From: Limimaricola litoreus
Lineage (GTDB): Bacteria > Pseudomonadota > Alphaproteobacteria > Rhodobacterales > Rhodobacteraceae
Reading direction: 5' to 3'
NCBI RefSeq assembly: GCF_024159025.1
Contig: NZ_JAMYXC010000018.1
Span: forward strand, 1-50,535
DNA length: 50,535 bases
Below the pieces are notes generated by a model that saw nothing but the letters and a program-made list of their open reading frames with translations, searched no databases and was not told the origin of the DNA. Made by a program: the position numbers and the translations under genes. This document shows, piece after piece, positions 8,789 to 17,563 of this stretch. Each line of letters opens with the position of its first letter. Position 1 is the stretch's first letter.

Positions 8789-9772
8789 ATGTCTCATCGC
8801 AACACATTGCTCGGCGCGGTCGCGCTAGGCTTTGCCAGCCTGCCTGCCTTGGCGCAGGACGACACGACCCGCATCGCCTTCATTCCGCAGATCGCGGGCA
8901 TTCCCTATTACGTCGCGATGGAAGAGGGCGGCCAGCGCGCGGCCGAGGAGCTGGGCGTCGAATACGTCCAAGAAGGCCCGACCAGCACCAACGCCGCCGA
9001 CCAGTTGCGGATTTTCGAAAGCTTCGTCAATCAGGACTTCGATGTTATCGCGATCTCGCCTCTGGATGAGGAGACGCTGAAGCCCGCGATTTCGCGCGCC
9101 ATCGAGCAGGGCATCGTCGTTCTGACCTCGGACGCCGATGCGCCGGGCAGCGATCGGCAGTTCTTCGTGGCGCAGGCGCTTGACCGCGATCTCGGCTACA
9201 CGCTGCTCGACGAGGCGGTGGCGCGGATCGGTGAAAGTGGCAAGATCGCCATCGTATCGGACTCGCCCTCGATCCAATCGATGCAGAACTGGATCGCCGC
9301 GATCCAGGAGCGCGCCGAGAGCACCTATCCCGAGATCGAGATCGTCTCAGTCGACCACACCGACGGCACGGCGCAACGCGCCTATCAGTTCGCGACCGAC
9401 GCGATGACCCGCAATCCCGACCTCAAAGCGCTGCTCGGCATGGCCTCGACCACCTGCCCAGGCATTGCCCAGGCGGTCGAGGCGGCGGGCGCCACCGGCG
9501 AGGTTCTGTCGGCGGGCTACTGCTCGCCCAACACCGCGCGCGACTACATCAAGTCGGGCGCCATGCCCTACTCGGTGCTGTGGAACCCAGCCGATCTCGG
9601 CTACCTGACGGTCTGGGTCGGCGACCATCTCGCCAATGGCGGTGAGATCACGGGCTCCTTCGAAGTCGAAGGTCTGGAGCGCACCATCGAGTACCTGCCG
9701 GAGGACCAGGTGATCCTGCTCGGCCAGCCGGCAGTCTTCACCGAAGAGAATGTGGACGATTTTGACTTCTAA
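8789..9772 (+). CDS. Periplasmic sugar-binding protein of the ABC transporter
   Basis: 327 residues. The start at 8789 is chosen because GGGAG is 8 bp upstream and gives a clean signal peptide (MSHRNTLLGAVALGFASLPALA, cleavage before QDD). The mature part is a type I periplasmic binding fold: IAFIPQIAGIPYYVAMEEGGQRAAEELGVE, then DQLRIFESFVNQDFDVIAISPLD, then a hinge region around VSVDHTDGTAQRAYQF. This is the ribose/autoinducer-2 binding class. The ligand is unknown. Kinases in the neighbouring operon suggest a sugar or sugar conjugate phosphorylated after entry. Confidence 0.92.
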   Translation: MSHRNTLLGAVALGFASLPALAQDDTTRIAFIPQIAGIPYYVAMEEGGQRAAEELGVEYVQEGPTSTNAADQLRIFESFVNQDFDVIAISPLDEETLKPAISRAIEQGIVVLTSDADAPGSDRQFFVAQALDRDLGYTLLDEAVARIGESGKIAIVSDSPSIQSMQNWIAAIQERAESTYPEIEIVSVDHTDGTAQRAYQFATDAMTRNPDLKALLGMASTTCPGIAQAVEAAGATGEVLSAGYCSPNTARDYIKSGAMPYSVLWNPADLGYLTVWVGDHLANGGEITGSFEVEGLERTIEYLPEDQVILLGQPAVFTEENVDDFDF

Positions 9773-10742
9773 GGTCCAGAAGGCCCTGTGGCCGCGTGGT
9801 GCGTCTTCCCGACCGTTTCACATCGGTCGGGAGGCGCTGCTGCTGATCGCGTTGGCCGTGCTCTGCGCGGTCTTCGCGAGCCAGTCCGAGTTTTTCCTGA
9901 GCGAGCGCAACCTGACGACCGTGCTACGCAACTCAGTGGATCTCTCGGTGGTCTGCGCTGGGATGACCATCGTCATCATCCTCGGCGGCATCGATGTCAG
10001 CGTCGGCGGCGTCCTCGCGGTCTCGGCTGTGCTGATTGGGCGGGCCTACCAGCTGGGCATGCCCGATTGGGTGGTGGTGCCGATAGGCCTCGCCGCCGGC
10101 GCCGCTCTCGGGGCACTGAATGGCACGATCATCGCCCGCACCCGCGTGCCGCCGATCGTGGCGACGCTGGGCACCATGTATATTTTCATCGCTGTGCTGT
10201 TCCTCGTGATCGGCGGGGTCTGGATCAGCGGCCTGCCGGCTAGTCTGTCCTTTCTCGTGCTGGGCGAGTTCCTGGGCCTGCCGGCGGGGCTTTATGTGAT
10301 CGGAGTGATCTACGCGCTGTCGTGGTATCTGCTGCGCCGCACGCCATGGGGCCAACACGTCGTGGCGATCGGCTGCGATGAAGGCGCGGCGCGGCTGGTA
10401 GGCATCCGGGTCGACCGCACCAAGATCCAGGCCTACGCGCTGCTCGGCCTCTTCGCCGGTCTCGCGGCGGTGCTCTATGTGGCGCGGCTGCGTAACGTGG
10501 AGGTCAATATCGGCACCAACATCGCGCTCGAGGCGATCGCCGCGACGATCCTCGGCGGAGCCAACATACGCGGCGGCACCGGCAGCCTGCTCGGCGCGTT
10601 GATGGGGGTTCTGTTCATCAAGATCACGCAGAACGGTCTTGTACTGATCGGCGTGTCGTCGCTTTGGGAGACCGTAGTGATCGGCGGGCTGCTGATCGTC
10701 GTGCTTGTGCTCGACGCGTTCGAAACACGGAGAGTGTCATGA
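9750..10742 (+). CDS. Sugar ABC transporter permease 1
   Basis: 330 residues, strongly hydrophobic, with about eight to ten membrane spans. It is an RbsC-type permease: GMTIVIILGGIDVSVGGVLA is the conserved RbsC-like loop, and EAIAATILGGANIRGGTGSLLGALMGVLF the second signature. The frame overlaps the binding-protein gene by 23 bp, and its stop overlaps the second permease start by ATGA. It forms a heterodimeric channel with the next gene product. A slightly later start is possible, since the first 20 residues are polar. Confidence 0.9.
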   Translation: MWTILTSKVQKALWPRGASSRPFHIGREALLLIALAVLCAVFASQSEFFLSERNLTTVLRNSVDLSVVCAGMTIVIILGGIDVSVGGVLAVSAVLIGRAYQLGMPDWVVVPIGLAAGAALGALNGTIIARTRVPPIVATLGTMYIFIAVLFLVIGGVWISGLPASLSFLVLGEFLGLPAGLYVIGVIYALSWYLLRRTPWGQHVVAIGCDEGAARLVGIRVDRTKIQAYALLGLFAGLAAVLYVARLRNVEVNIGTNIALEAIAATILGGANIRGGTGSLLGALMGVLFIKITQNGLVLIGVSSLWETVVIGGLLIVVLVLDAFETRRVS

Positions 10743-11704
10743 ACGATCCGCTGAGCCAGCGCCTGTGGTTCCTGTTCGGCCTGCTGCTGGCGGCGGGCCT
10801 AGCGGGGGCGCTGTTGTCGCCGCACTTCCTGCAAACCTCGACGGTGGGATACCTGCTGCAATACGTGCCAGTGCTGGGCGTGCTGGGCATGGCGCAGACG
10901 CTGGTCATGCTGTCGGGTGGGCCCGGGATCGACCTGTCGATCGGCGCGACCATGTCGCTAGTGGGTCTAGCCATCGCGGCGATGTTCGGGCTCGGCGTGC
11001 CGCTGCTTCTGGCCTGCGCGCTGGGGCTGGGGATCGGCGGGCTCTTGGGCGCGGTGAACGCGGTGCTGGTCTGCGTGCTGCGGATCCCGTCGCTGATGGC
11101 GACGCTGGCCACCTTCTTCACCTATTCGGGCCTGGCGCTGGCACTGACCGGCGGCTCTGCGCTCGGTGGGTTTCCCGACTGGTTCGGCGTGCTGGCGCAG
11201 GGCCGGTTTCTAGGCGTGCCGATCCACATGTGGACCGTCTTCGTGCCGCTGGCGATCGTACTGCACGTTCTGCTGTCGCGGACCCGGATCGGCTCGCACA
11301 TCTACGCCGCCGGCAATGACGAGCGGGCGGCCTTTCTGTCGGGGGTCAAGGTCTGGCGGCTGCGTTTCGCGCTCTACTGCCTGAGCGGCGTCATTGCCGG
11401 TCTAGCGGCGATCATGACGCTGTCTTGGTTCCAGGCGGCGCGGCCGGATGCGGGCGAAGGGATGGAGCTTCTGTCGGTGACTATCGCCGTGCTAGGCGGC
11501 GCGCATATCTTCGGCGGCATCGGCCGGATCTCGGGGACGGTGCTAGCGGTGCTGATCGTCACCACCATGCAGGTGGCGCTGCAGCTGGCTAACATCTCGC
11601 AGGCTTGGCAACTGGCGGCGATCGGTCTCTTGCTGGTGGGCAGCGTCGTGGCCGACAACGCGGTGGGTGACCGGCTGCGCGCTCGCCTGCGCCGAGCCTC
11701 CTGA
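10739..11704 (+). CDS. Sugar ABC transporter permease 2
   Basis: 321 residues, RbsC-type inner-membrane permease: AQTLVMLSGGPGIDLSIGATMSL and LSVTIAVLGGAHIFGGIGRISGTVLAVLI match the same two conserved loops as its partner. Start ATG 10739 overlaps the previous stop (ATGA). An earlier in-frame ATG at 10664 is inside the upstream gene and is rejected. The gene ends 3 bp from the end of the converging SIS gene. Confidence 0.92.
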   Translation: MNDPLSQRLWFLFGLLLAAGLAGALLSPHFLQTSTVGYLLQYVPVLGVLGMAQTLVMLSGGPGIDLSIGATMSLVGLAIAAMFGLGVPLLLACALGLGIGGLLGAVNAVLVCVLRIPSLMATLATFFTYSGLALALTGGSALGGFPDWFGVLAQGRFLGVPIHMWTVFVPLAIVLHVLLSRTRIGSHIYAAGNDERAAFLSGVKVWRLRFALYCLSGVIAGLAAIMTLSWFQAARPDAGEGMELLSVTIAVLGGAHIFGGIGRISGTVLAVLIVTTMQVALQLANISQAWQLAAIGLLLVGSVVADNAVGDRLRARLRRAS

Positions 11705-11707
11705 GGC

Positions 11708-12709
11708 TCAGTCAGAGCTCCAGCCGAACCAGTCGCTCTGGACCTCCGCCGCGCCCGAGCCACCCGCCGGCTCGGTCACGTCAAGGCCCCGTGCCTCGGC
11801 CACAGCCAGGCACAGCGCCTGCGCGGCGAGGCCCGCGCGCATCGCGGCTGCCAAGCCGTCGGTTCCGTCCTCCAGCGCAGCCGCACTGACCGAGCAACCC
11901 AGCCGCTCCAGCCCGCCGCGCAGCATGGCTGTGCGCGCGTCGCCCGGTCCGCCGCTGCCGCACAGCACGACATGGTCTCCGGTGCGCAGCATGAACTGCG
12001 CACCATGCGCGAAGTTTTCACTTTCGAAAGACCATGCGGGCAGGCCGCCCGCCTCATGCATCTTCGCCGCGCCGTAATGAGCCGAGCCGAGCGCCGCGCC
12101 CGAGCCGAGGAAGAAGAACCGTCCATTGGACGGCATCGCTGCGGCGATGCCGCGGGCCTCGTCCAGCAACGCCGGCGTGGCGTCCTTGAGCATCCGGCCG
12201 AGCGCCGGGCCGTCGATCTCGCCCGCCAGTGCGCCAAGCGCGAGCAGCGTCATCTGGTAGTCGAGTCCGTGCGGGATGGCGCGGCTGATCGGGGAATAGG
12301 GCAAGCGCAGAGCCGCGTTGGCCGCAGCGGCGAGCGCGCTGTCGGGGTTCAGCGTGACAGCGATGGTATGTGCGCCGGCGGCCCGGGCGCGGCGGACCGC
12401 CTCGACGCTGCGCAGGGTCGAGCCGGAGATCGAGACCGCGACGAAGGCATCGTCGGCCCCGAAGGCGGTCTCCCATAGCGCCTCGGCAGCACTCAGAGGC
12501 CGCAGCGTCCGTTCGTTCAGCCGGAAATGCCGGGTCAGGGCCTGCGCGGCGAAGAGGCTGTCGCCGCAGCCGCCTGCGAAAAGCGGCATCCCCCGCGCGA
12601 GGCCGAACCCCATCGCGTGGGCGCTTAGCCGCTCCGCCGCCTCGGCGAGGATCCGGGGCTGCTCCTCCAGTTCACGGCGCATCAGCGCGTGGCTTTCCGA
12701 TGGGGTCAT
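11708..12709 (-). CDS. Double SIS-domain sugar-phosphate isomerase/deglycase-like protein
   Basis: 333 residues with two SIS domains. The first contains GGCGDSLFAAQAL and AVSISGSTLRSVEAV, the phosphosugar-binding loops. The second contains FFFLGSGAALGSAHYGAAKMHEAGG and ESENFAHGAQFML. This is the arrangement of the GlmS isomerase domain, AgaS and FrlB (fructoselysine-6-phosphate deglycase). It is the last gene of a minus-strand operon after two PfkB kinases and an eIF2B-like protein. A kinase followed by an SIS deglycase is the logic of Amadori-compound catabolism, so a deglycase role is attractive but inferred. GAGGG stands upstream of the start. Confidence 0.85.
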   Translation of the reverse strand: MTPSESHALMRRELEEQPRILAEAAERLSAHAMGFGLARGMPLFAGGCGDSLFAAQALTRHFRLNERTLRPLSAAEALWETAFGADDAFVAVSISGSTLRSVEAVRRARAAGAHTIAVTLNPDSALAAAANAALRLPYSPISRAIPHGLDYQMTLLALGALAGEIDGPALGRMLKDATPALLDEARGIAAAMPSNGRFFFLGSGAALGSAHYGAAKMHEAGGLPAWSFESENFAHGAQFMLRTGDHVVLCGSGGPGDARTAMLRGGLERLGCSVSAAALEDGTDGLAAAMRAGLAAQALCLAVAEARGLDVTEPAGGSGAAEVQSDWFGWSSD

Positions 12710-12732
12710 GGGGTGTCCCTCGCGGTTCGGGG

Positions 12733-13674
12733 TCAGGTGGCGCGGTGGCGCAGGGCCACCGCCAGATCGGTCGGTGCGACCGGGCCGATCTCTGTCAAAA
12801 TGGCGGTGACGAGGTCCGGCGGTACGACCTCCAGCTCGGGCGCCGCGGTCGAGGCGGTCTCGCCCTCGCGCAGCAGGAAGTCGTAGTCCCGCGGGGCAGG
12901 GGGCGGCAGCTCCCCGACCCGGCGCTCGCCGACCTTGAACAGGTCGGCCGCGCCGTAAACCGGCAGGCCGTGGGCCCGTGCGGCGCGGGCGGCGGGGACC
13001 GAGCCGATCGTGTTGCTGACGCCCCCATCCAGTGTAACGCTCTCGGCGCCTAGAAGCAGGGCGTCCGACAACCCGGCCGCGTGTTCGAGCGCGGCGTCAG
13101 GAAGGAACAGCAGGGGCACGTCGAGATCGCGCAGCGCCGTCATGTAGCGCCGGCCGCCATCAATGGCGCGGCTCTCGGGGATGACGATCCGTTCGAGTCC
13201 CGAGGCTTGAGCCAAGGCGCGGACGATGTCGGCCACGGTGCTGGAGTAGTCGTAGATCAGCGGCGTGCGGCAACTCTGCAAGGTCTCGACCGACCGTTCG
13301 ACCAGCGCGTGGCGGCGCGTGGCAGCGGCGCGGTCCCACTCCGTGGCGCGCTCGGCCAGCAAGCGGGCGGCCTCCTCGGGAGGCAGGTCCTCCGCGCCGC
13401 GGCTTTGCCAGGCCAGCGCGTTAGCGACGATCGGCGCGGCGAGGCCACGGGTGCCGGCAATGAAACGCGACAGAACCAGTGCCTCGTGCAGTGCGGTGGG
13501 ACGGTCGAGCCAAGCGATGCGGGCCACCAGCGGCAGGGCGAGTGCCACGTGGTTCGAGGCGCCCAGCACCCCTTCGTCGACGATGTCGTGCAAACCCTGC
13601 ATGGTCTCGGCGTCGGGCTCGGGCAGGCCCTCGCGGCGCAAGGTATCCAGCAGTTCGAACCGGCGTTCAGGCAT
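12733..13674 (-). CDS. eIF2B alpha/beta/delta-like protein (sugar-phosphate isomerase family)
   Basis: 313 residues. The C-terminal Rossmann-like half carries family landmarks: IVIPESRAIDGG, VPLLFLPDAALEHA, ADALLLGAESVTLDGGVSNTIGS-like text and LPVYGAADLFK. Relatives are methylthioribose-1-phosphate isomerase, ribose-1,5-bisphosphate isomerase and the eIF2B regulatory subunits. The catalytic Cys of those isomerases (THCNSS-type motif) appears as Tyr here (YDYSS), and the Asp of GADSI as Glu (GAESV). The reaction may therefore differ, or the protein may be regulatory. Its start overlaps the end of the upstream kinase gene by 8 bp, so it belongs to the same operon. Confidence 0.8.
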   Translation of the reverse strand: MPERRFELLDTLRREGLPEPDAETMQGLHDIVDEGVLGASNHVALALPLVARIAWLDRPTALHEALVLSRFIAGTRGLAAPIVANALAWQSRGAEDLPPEEAARLLAERATEWDRAAATRRHALVERSVETLQSCRTPLIYDYSSTVADIVRALAQASGLERIVIPESRAIDGGRRYMTALRDLDVPLLFLPDAALEHAAGLSDALLLGAESVTLDGGVSNTIGSVPAARAARAHGLPVYGAADLFKVGERRVGELPPPAPRDYDFLLREGETASTAAPELEVVPPDLVTAILTEIGPVAPTDLAVALRHRAT

Positions 13675-14596
13675 GCGTTCTCCGATCGGATATGTGATGC
13701 ATCAGCGCCTCGACCTCTTCAAGGCGGGCCAACCCGGCCTGCGCGCCGTAGGCCCGCGTCGACAGCGCGGCAGCCGCGTTGGCGAAGCGCAGAGCGATTA
13801 GGTCATCCCGGCCCTGCAACCAGGTATGTAGAAAGGCGGCGGCGAAGGCGTCGCCGGCGCCGGAAGTGTCAACCACCTCGACCTCGTGCCCCGGAACCTC
13901 GTGGCAGGTCCCACCCCGCTCCAGCCGTGCGCCACGGGCGCTTAGCGTGGTCGCGATGGCCTGATCGTCGCGCGTAGCGAGGGAACCGAAGCGCCGCTCT
14001 GCCTCGGCCCGGCTGTGCTCGCTGACGAAGAGCAGGTCGATGTCCTTCAGCAGCGCGCCGATCCCGGCGCCCGGCGGCGGCAGGTCGGCCGCTTCCAAGT
14101 CGAGCGAGACTGTCGCGCCGACCGCGCGGGCACGGGCCACAGTGGCAGCGACGAGTTCCGGCCGGGTGAAGGTGAGGTGCACATGTGTAGCGCCCTCGAA
14201 GGCCGCCGGGGTGAGATCGGTAACCCGCGGCAAATAGGCTTCGCTGATCGCCTTTACCAAGGACTTCTCGCCAGCGCGGTCCACCATGATCACGCAAAAG
14301 AAGGTCGGCGTGTTCGCGCGGGTCACGACATGATCGAGATCCAGCCCCTCGGTCGTCAGCGCAGCCAGCGCCTCGCGCCCCATCGCGTCGTCGCCGACGG
14401 CGCCCAGCATCCGCACCGGGGTGCCGAGCCGCCGCGCGCCGACTGCCACGTTCGCGGCCATGCCGCCCGGGGTCTGGGCAACGCGCTCACCATCCACCTT
14501 CTGATCGCGGCCGGGCGGCTCCGGCACCCGGATGATGATGTCCATATCGATGTCGCCGACGCAGAGCAGGAGCGGCGGTCGGGAGACGGGCGGCAT
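13667..14596 (-). CDS. PfkB-family carbohydrate kinase
   Basis: 309 residues, ribokinase/PfkB fold. It has LLLCVGDIDMDIIIRV at the N terminus, the first PfkB signature GGMAANVAVGARRLG and the second signature VDTSGAGDAFAAAFLHTW with the catalytic Asp and anion hole intact. It should transfer phosphate from ATP to a sugar or sugar conjugate. ATG 14596 was chosen because the frame upstream runs back into the LacI-PfkB gene. The spacing to that gene's stop codon is one base (TGACATG), implying translational coupling. It is the second gene of the operon. Confidence 0.92.
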   Translation of the reverse strand: MPPVSRPPLLLCVGDIDMDIIIRVPEPPGRDQKVDGERVAQTPGGMAANVAVGARRLGTPVRMLGAVGDDAMGREALAALTTEGLDLDHVVTRANTPTFFCVIMVDRAGEKSLVKAISEAYLPRVTDLTPAAFEGATHVHLTFTRPELVAATVARARAVGATVSLDLEAADLPPPGAGIGALLKDIDLLFVSEHSRAEAERRFGSLATRDDQAIATTLSARGARLERGGTCHEVPGHEVEVVDTSGAGDAFAAAFLHTWLQGRDDLIALRFANAAAALSTRAYGAQAGLARLEEVEALMHHISDRRTHA

Positions 14597-14597
14597 G

Positions 14598-15791
14598 TCA
14601 GGCCTCCGCCGCGGTCTGGGCGGGGCCGTCGATCTCCGCGAGCTTCGGCAGCCGCCCTTGTGCCCCGATAGCGGTGACCGAGAGCGCCGCGCCATGCACT
14701 GCGTGCTGCAGGGCGGTCTCGGCCTCGCCCGTAGCGAGCCAACTCGCGAGGAACAGGCCGGCGAAGGCGTCGCCCGCACCGGTGGCGTCGCGCATCTCAA
14801 CCTTTGGCGAGGGGCAGGCCATAGGCGGATGATCGGGGCGCAGCAGTACCGCACCTTCGCTGCCGTGCGTCAACAGCACCGCCCGGCAGCGCGGCTCGGG
14901 CGAGAGCGCAAAGATCTTACCCGGGTCCTCGTCGAGGTCCGGGGCGTGCTCAGCGATGCGCGCGAAGGTAGCACGGTCGAGGAACAGCACATCGAAGATC
15001 TCGAGCAGCCGGCGCGGCTCCAGCGCCGATTGCGGCGCACGCTCCAGCCCGGCGGAGTGTAGCGACATCAGGTATCCTGCTTGCTGTAGCTCGTGCCGGG
15101 CCCGCTCGGCCACCTCGCGATGAAAGCCGTCGAAATGGATGCAGACGGGCTGGGTGGGCGAGGCCGGGCCTGCCAGATGCCGTACGAGGAGATCGACCGG
15201 AACCTGGAAGGGTTCGTTGATGATGGTGCGCTGGCCGTCGGCCCCGACGAGCACGATGCAGCGCGACAGCCTGTCGCCCGGCTGCTGCAGGATGCCGCTG
15301 GCGTCGATGCCACGCTGCGCCAGCTCTTCGAGCGCCCAGTGGCTGTCGGCGTCCTGGCCCATGCGGGACACCATCTCCACCCGGATATCGGACGGGGGCC
15401 TGAGCCCGGCCGCGAAAGCCGCGACGTTCGCGGCCGGGCCACCGAGCATTTTCTCGATCGACTGCGAGGTGACGCGGGCGCCGGTGAGTGGCACATCGTC
15501 GATCTGCACCATGTGATCGATCGAGATGTAGCCGACGCAGATCAGCCGGGCCCGAGCGGTCTCGTGGCCGCCGCCTTCTCGGGGTCTGTGCGCGATCAGC
15601 GAGCGGGCGAGGCTGTTCGGCCGGTAATCAAGGTCCGCGACAGCGCGCATTACGGCATCTCGAGCCGCCTCGGAAACGGTCTTGCTGTCATTGAGCACAT
15701 GCGAAACCGTTCCCACAGAGACGCCAGCTTGGGCGGCCACGTCGCGCACCGTTGGACGTCGCTTGGTCATCGTGTGCTTTACCGCAGCCAT
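14598..15791 (-). CDS. LacI-type DNA-binding domain fused to a PfkB sugar kinase
   Basis: 397 residues. Residues about 12-68 are a canonical LacI helix-turn-helix and hinge: [21 protein letters not shown], then [27 protein letters not shown]. In normal LacI proteins a periplasmic-binding-protein-like sensor follows. Here, after a short glycine-rich linker (70-80), comes a complete PfkB kinase: [30 protein letters not shown], and [18 protein letters not shown] with catalytic Asp341. It is presumably a repressor whose effector pocket is a kinase active site. It is the first gene of the minus-strand catabolic operon and has the palindrome TGAAACGTTTCA in front. ATG 15770 is an alternative start that keeps the whole domain. 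Confidence 0.93.
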   Translation of the reverse strand: MAAVKHTMTKRRPTVRDVAAQAGVSVGTVSHVLNDSKTVSEAARDAVMRAVADLDYRPNSLARSLIAHRPREGGGHETARARLICVGYISIDHMVQIDDVPLTGARVTSQSIEKMLGGPAANVAAFAAGLRPPSDIRVEMVSRMGQDADSHWALEELAQRGIDASGILQQPGDRLSRCIVLVGADGQRTIINEPFQVPVDLLVRHLAGPASPTQPVCIHFDGFHREVAERARHELQQAGYLMSLHSAGLERAPQSALEPRRLLEIFDVLFLDRATFARIAEHAPDLDEDPGKIFALSPEPRCRAVLLTHGSEGAVLLRPDHPPMACPSPKVEMRDATGAGDAFAGLFLASWLATGEAETALQHAVHGAALSVTAIGAQGRLPKLAEIDGPAQTAAEA

Positions 15792-15845
15792 AAACCTGTC
15801 AGACCAATTTGTTTTCTTGCCGATCGCTCTGCTTGAGAGACCTAT

Positions 15846-15877
15846 TGAAACGTTTCACTATCTTCTTTGGCTGTCAA
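15846..15877 (-). promoter_or_regulatory. Promoter/operator of the LacI-PfkB operon
   Basis: On the minus strand TTGACA (15877-15872) is followed after 14 bp by the perfect palindrome TGAAACGTTTCA (15857-15846), which would cover the -10 region. Read on this strand, 16 bases (GTGAAACGTTTCAATA) are identical to the site in front of the ABC operon. The start codon is 54 bp downstream. This places autoregulation and control of the importer under one protein, most simply the LacI-PfkB fusion. Confidence 0.75.
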
Positions 15878-15899
15878 CTGAGAGCGTGACTAAGTGGGT

Positions 15900-16680
15900 C
15901 GGTGGTTGCCGATGAGAACCCAGATCTGCTTCGGTGCGATATCGAGCGGGTCGTGGACGCCATTATGGACGCGATCTTGGAGACGACTCTCTCACATACC
16001 CGCCTCAGCGGAATCTTGGAATCGATGCTGAAGGCGACGATGCGCCATGAACAGCCTGTTCAAAACCGCAACTTCGCCGATACATCCGGGGTGGTCAGCT
16101 AACTGGAGACTCGAGGCTGCAGGTCGCCAGCCACGGCCTGCTTGCAGTATGATTTTGGCCCATGCAAGGCCGGACCATCTTATCATCAGCTATGACAAGA
16201 TCCCGATGCTGCCCAGTTCGGTCACGACCATGCTCGTCGCCCTCGCGCAGGCTCCCGATCCAAGGGCGCATGCCGCGGAACTGAAACAGATCGGCCGCGC
16301 GCTTCTGGAAAGGCCGGACAACGCGGCCGCGCTGCTGGCCCAGATGGCCGGCAGCACGACGACCGGGCATGACGAAAAGCACATGAGCAAGCTGCTCAGC
16401 ACGGTGCTCGATGAGGCCCGAATGGCGCGTGAGAACGGCCAGCGGCGCGGCGGCCATATATGTAGTCCACGATTCATTTGGTCTGAGAAGGGCGGCTTCA
16501 GCATTTTGATGCAGACGCGCTCAGGTTTACTGTCGCCTAGAGCCTGTATCGGAGAAGCGAGAGGTAAACCATCAGGCCATGGCGCAAGCCTTCGCCAATA
16601 TCGACGTTGGGCGGGCCGGCGCTTTGCTTGAACATATGCCACAGGCAAAAGATAGGCGGCCGAGCATCCGCTTCCGGGGT
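15900..16680. other. Mosaic of gene fragments
   Basis: No intact gene is seen. A coherent frame fragment at about 16206-16459 (plus strand) reads MLPSSVTTMLVALAQAPDPRAHAAELKQIGRALLERPDNAAALLAQMAG in segments. It continues to SKLLSTVLDEARMARENGQRRGG, then breaks off. I do not recognise its family; the helical, Ala-rich sequence looks like a real protein N terminus truncated at a junction. Flanking sequence looks like IS or integration debris. Confidence 0.4.
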
Positions 16681-17128
16681 CATTCAGCGGGTGCGCATGA
16701 GACAGTTATAGAACGACTTCCTGTACTCGCAGTCCTGCCAACTTCTTCGCGGCCCTGAAATCGGCTGCGGAGGTCGAGCTGCTCTCTCCCCGTTACTCCT
16801 GAGTTAGGAAACACGGATCCGGCAAGGCGAAACAAATTTGCAGAGAGCGGCAGCTCATCTGTTTTGTTTCCCTTCTCTGGTTTCCCATTTCTCGAAGCCA
16901 AGGTTCTGCGTCCCAGCCGTACTTCGCCCTCGTGGAAACTTACCGGATCTAAAGCGGGGTCTGGGAAGGCCTCCCGGTAGGGGGAAGTGAAGGGTGAAGC
17001 CTCTCGCCCCTCAACAATCCACAGGTGTTTCCCTAAGATCACATACTTGTGATTATCCGGCTCCGGGGCGGATGTGCTACCAAGGTATTACCGATCTACT
17101 GACCATCGCAACACTACAGGATTACGAC
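16681..17128. other. Intergenic region upstream of an orphan gene
   Basis: About 450 bp with no convincing gene. It contains the palindrome at 17038-17053 and probably holds the promoter of the gene at 17129. Confidence 0.35.
17038..17053. promoter_or_regulatory. Small palindrome, possible operator
   Basis: ATCACATACTTGTGAT: perfect 6-bp arms around TACT, 75 bp upstream of the 17129 gene. The size and position fit a dimeric repressor site. No regulator gene is adjacent, so this is only suggestive. Confidence 0.3.
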
Positions 17129-17563
17129 ATGGCGCCCCTGAAGAAGACCAGCATCACTATCGCCCCGGCCCTCGAAAAATTCCTCGCTCGATACAACACG
17201 TCCTCGCGGGAGTCCAACGTCACCGCCAGCGGACTGATCGGAAACATGGCCGAACGCTACATGCGCCTTCTGGCGGACGGAAAGCGGTCACGACCGAAAT
17301 TCTCCGAGAAGGAAATGGAGTACCTCTATGTCATGGTCATCCATGGTGAGGTCGATCCGGACAGTCCCGTGCGACTGGCGGCCCAACTCGAATTCTGGAT
17401 CCCACAAGACCTTGAAGCGCAAGACATGGACGAGTTCAGTTCTTCCCAAGTGCCGGATACTTGGAAGGACATGCTCAAGCGCCTCAACACGCTTTCACTC
17501 GCTCAAGAGCTGTCCCTGATCGAAGAATTCGAAGCCAAGGCGTCAAAGAACCGAGACAACTAA
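17129..17563 (+). CDS. Hypothetical protein (144 aa)
   Basis: Small soluble protein with acidic C-terminal half. It starts MAPLKKTSITIAPALEKFLARYNTS, reminiscent of short N-terminal DNA-binding strands followed by a helix, as in plasmid ribbon-helix-helix-like proteins, but no family is certain. It is the first of several orphan genes leading to the large primase/helicase-like gene on the same strand. The upstream frame is open to 16994, but ATG 17129 begins the conserved-looking part. Confidence 0.6.
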   Translation: MAPLKKTSITIAPALEKFLARYNTSSRESNVTASGLIGNMAERYMRLLADGKRSRPKFSEKEMEYLYVMVIHGEVDPDSPVRLAAQLEFWIPQDLEAQDMDEFSSSQVPDTWKDMLKRLNTLSLAQELSLIEEFEAKASKNRDN

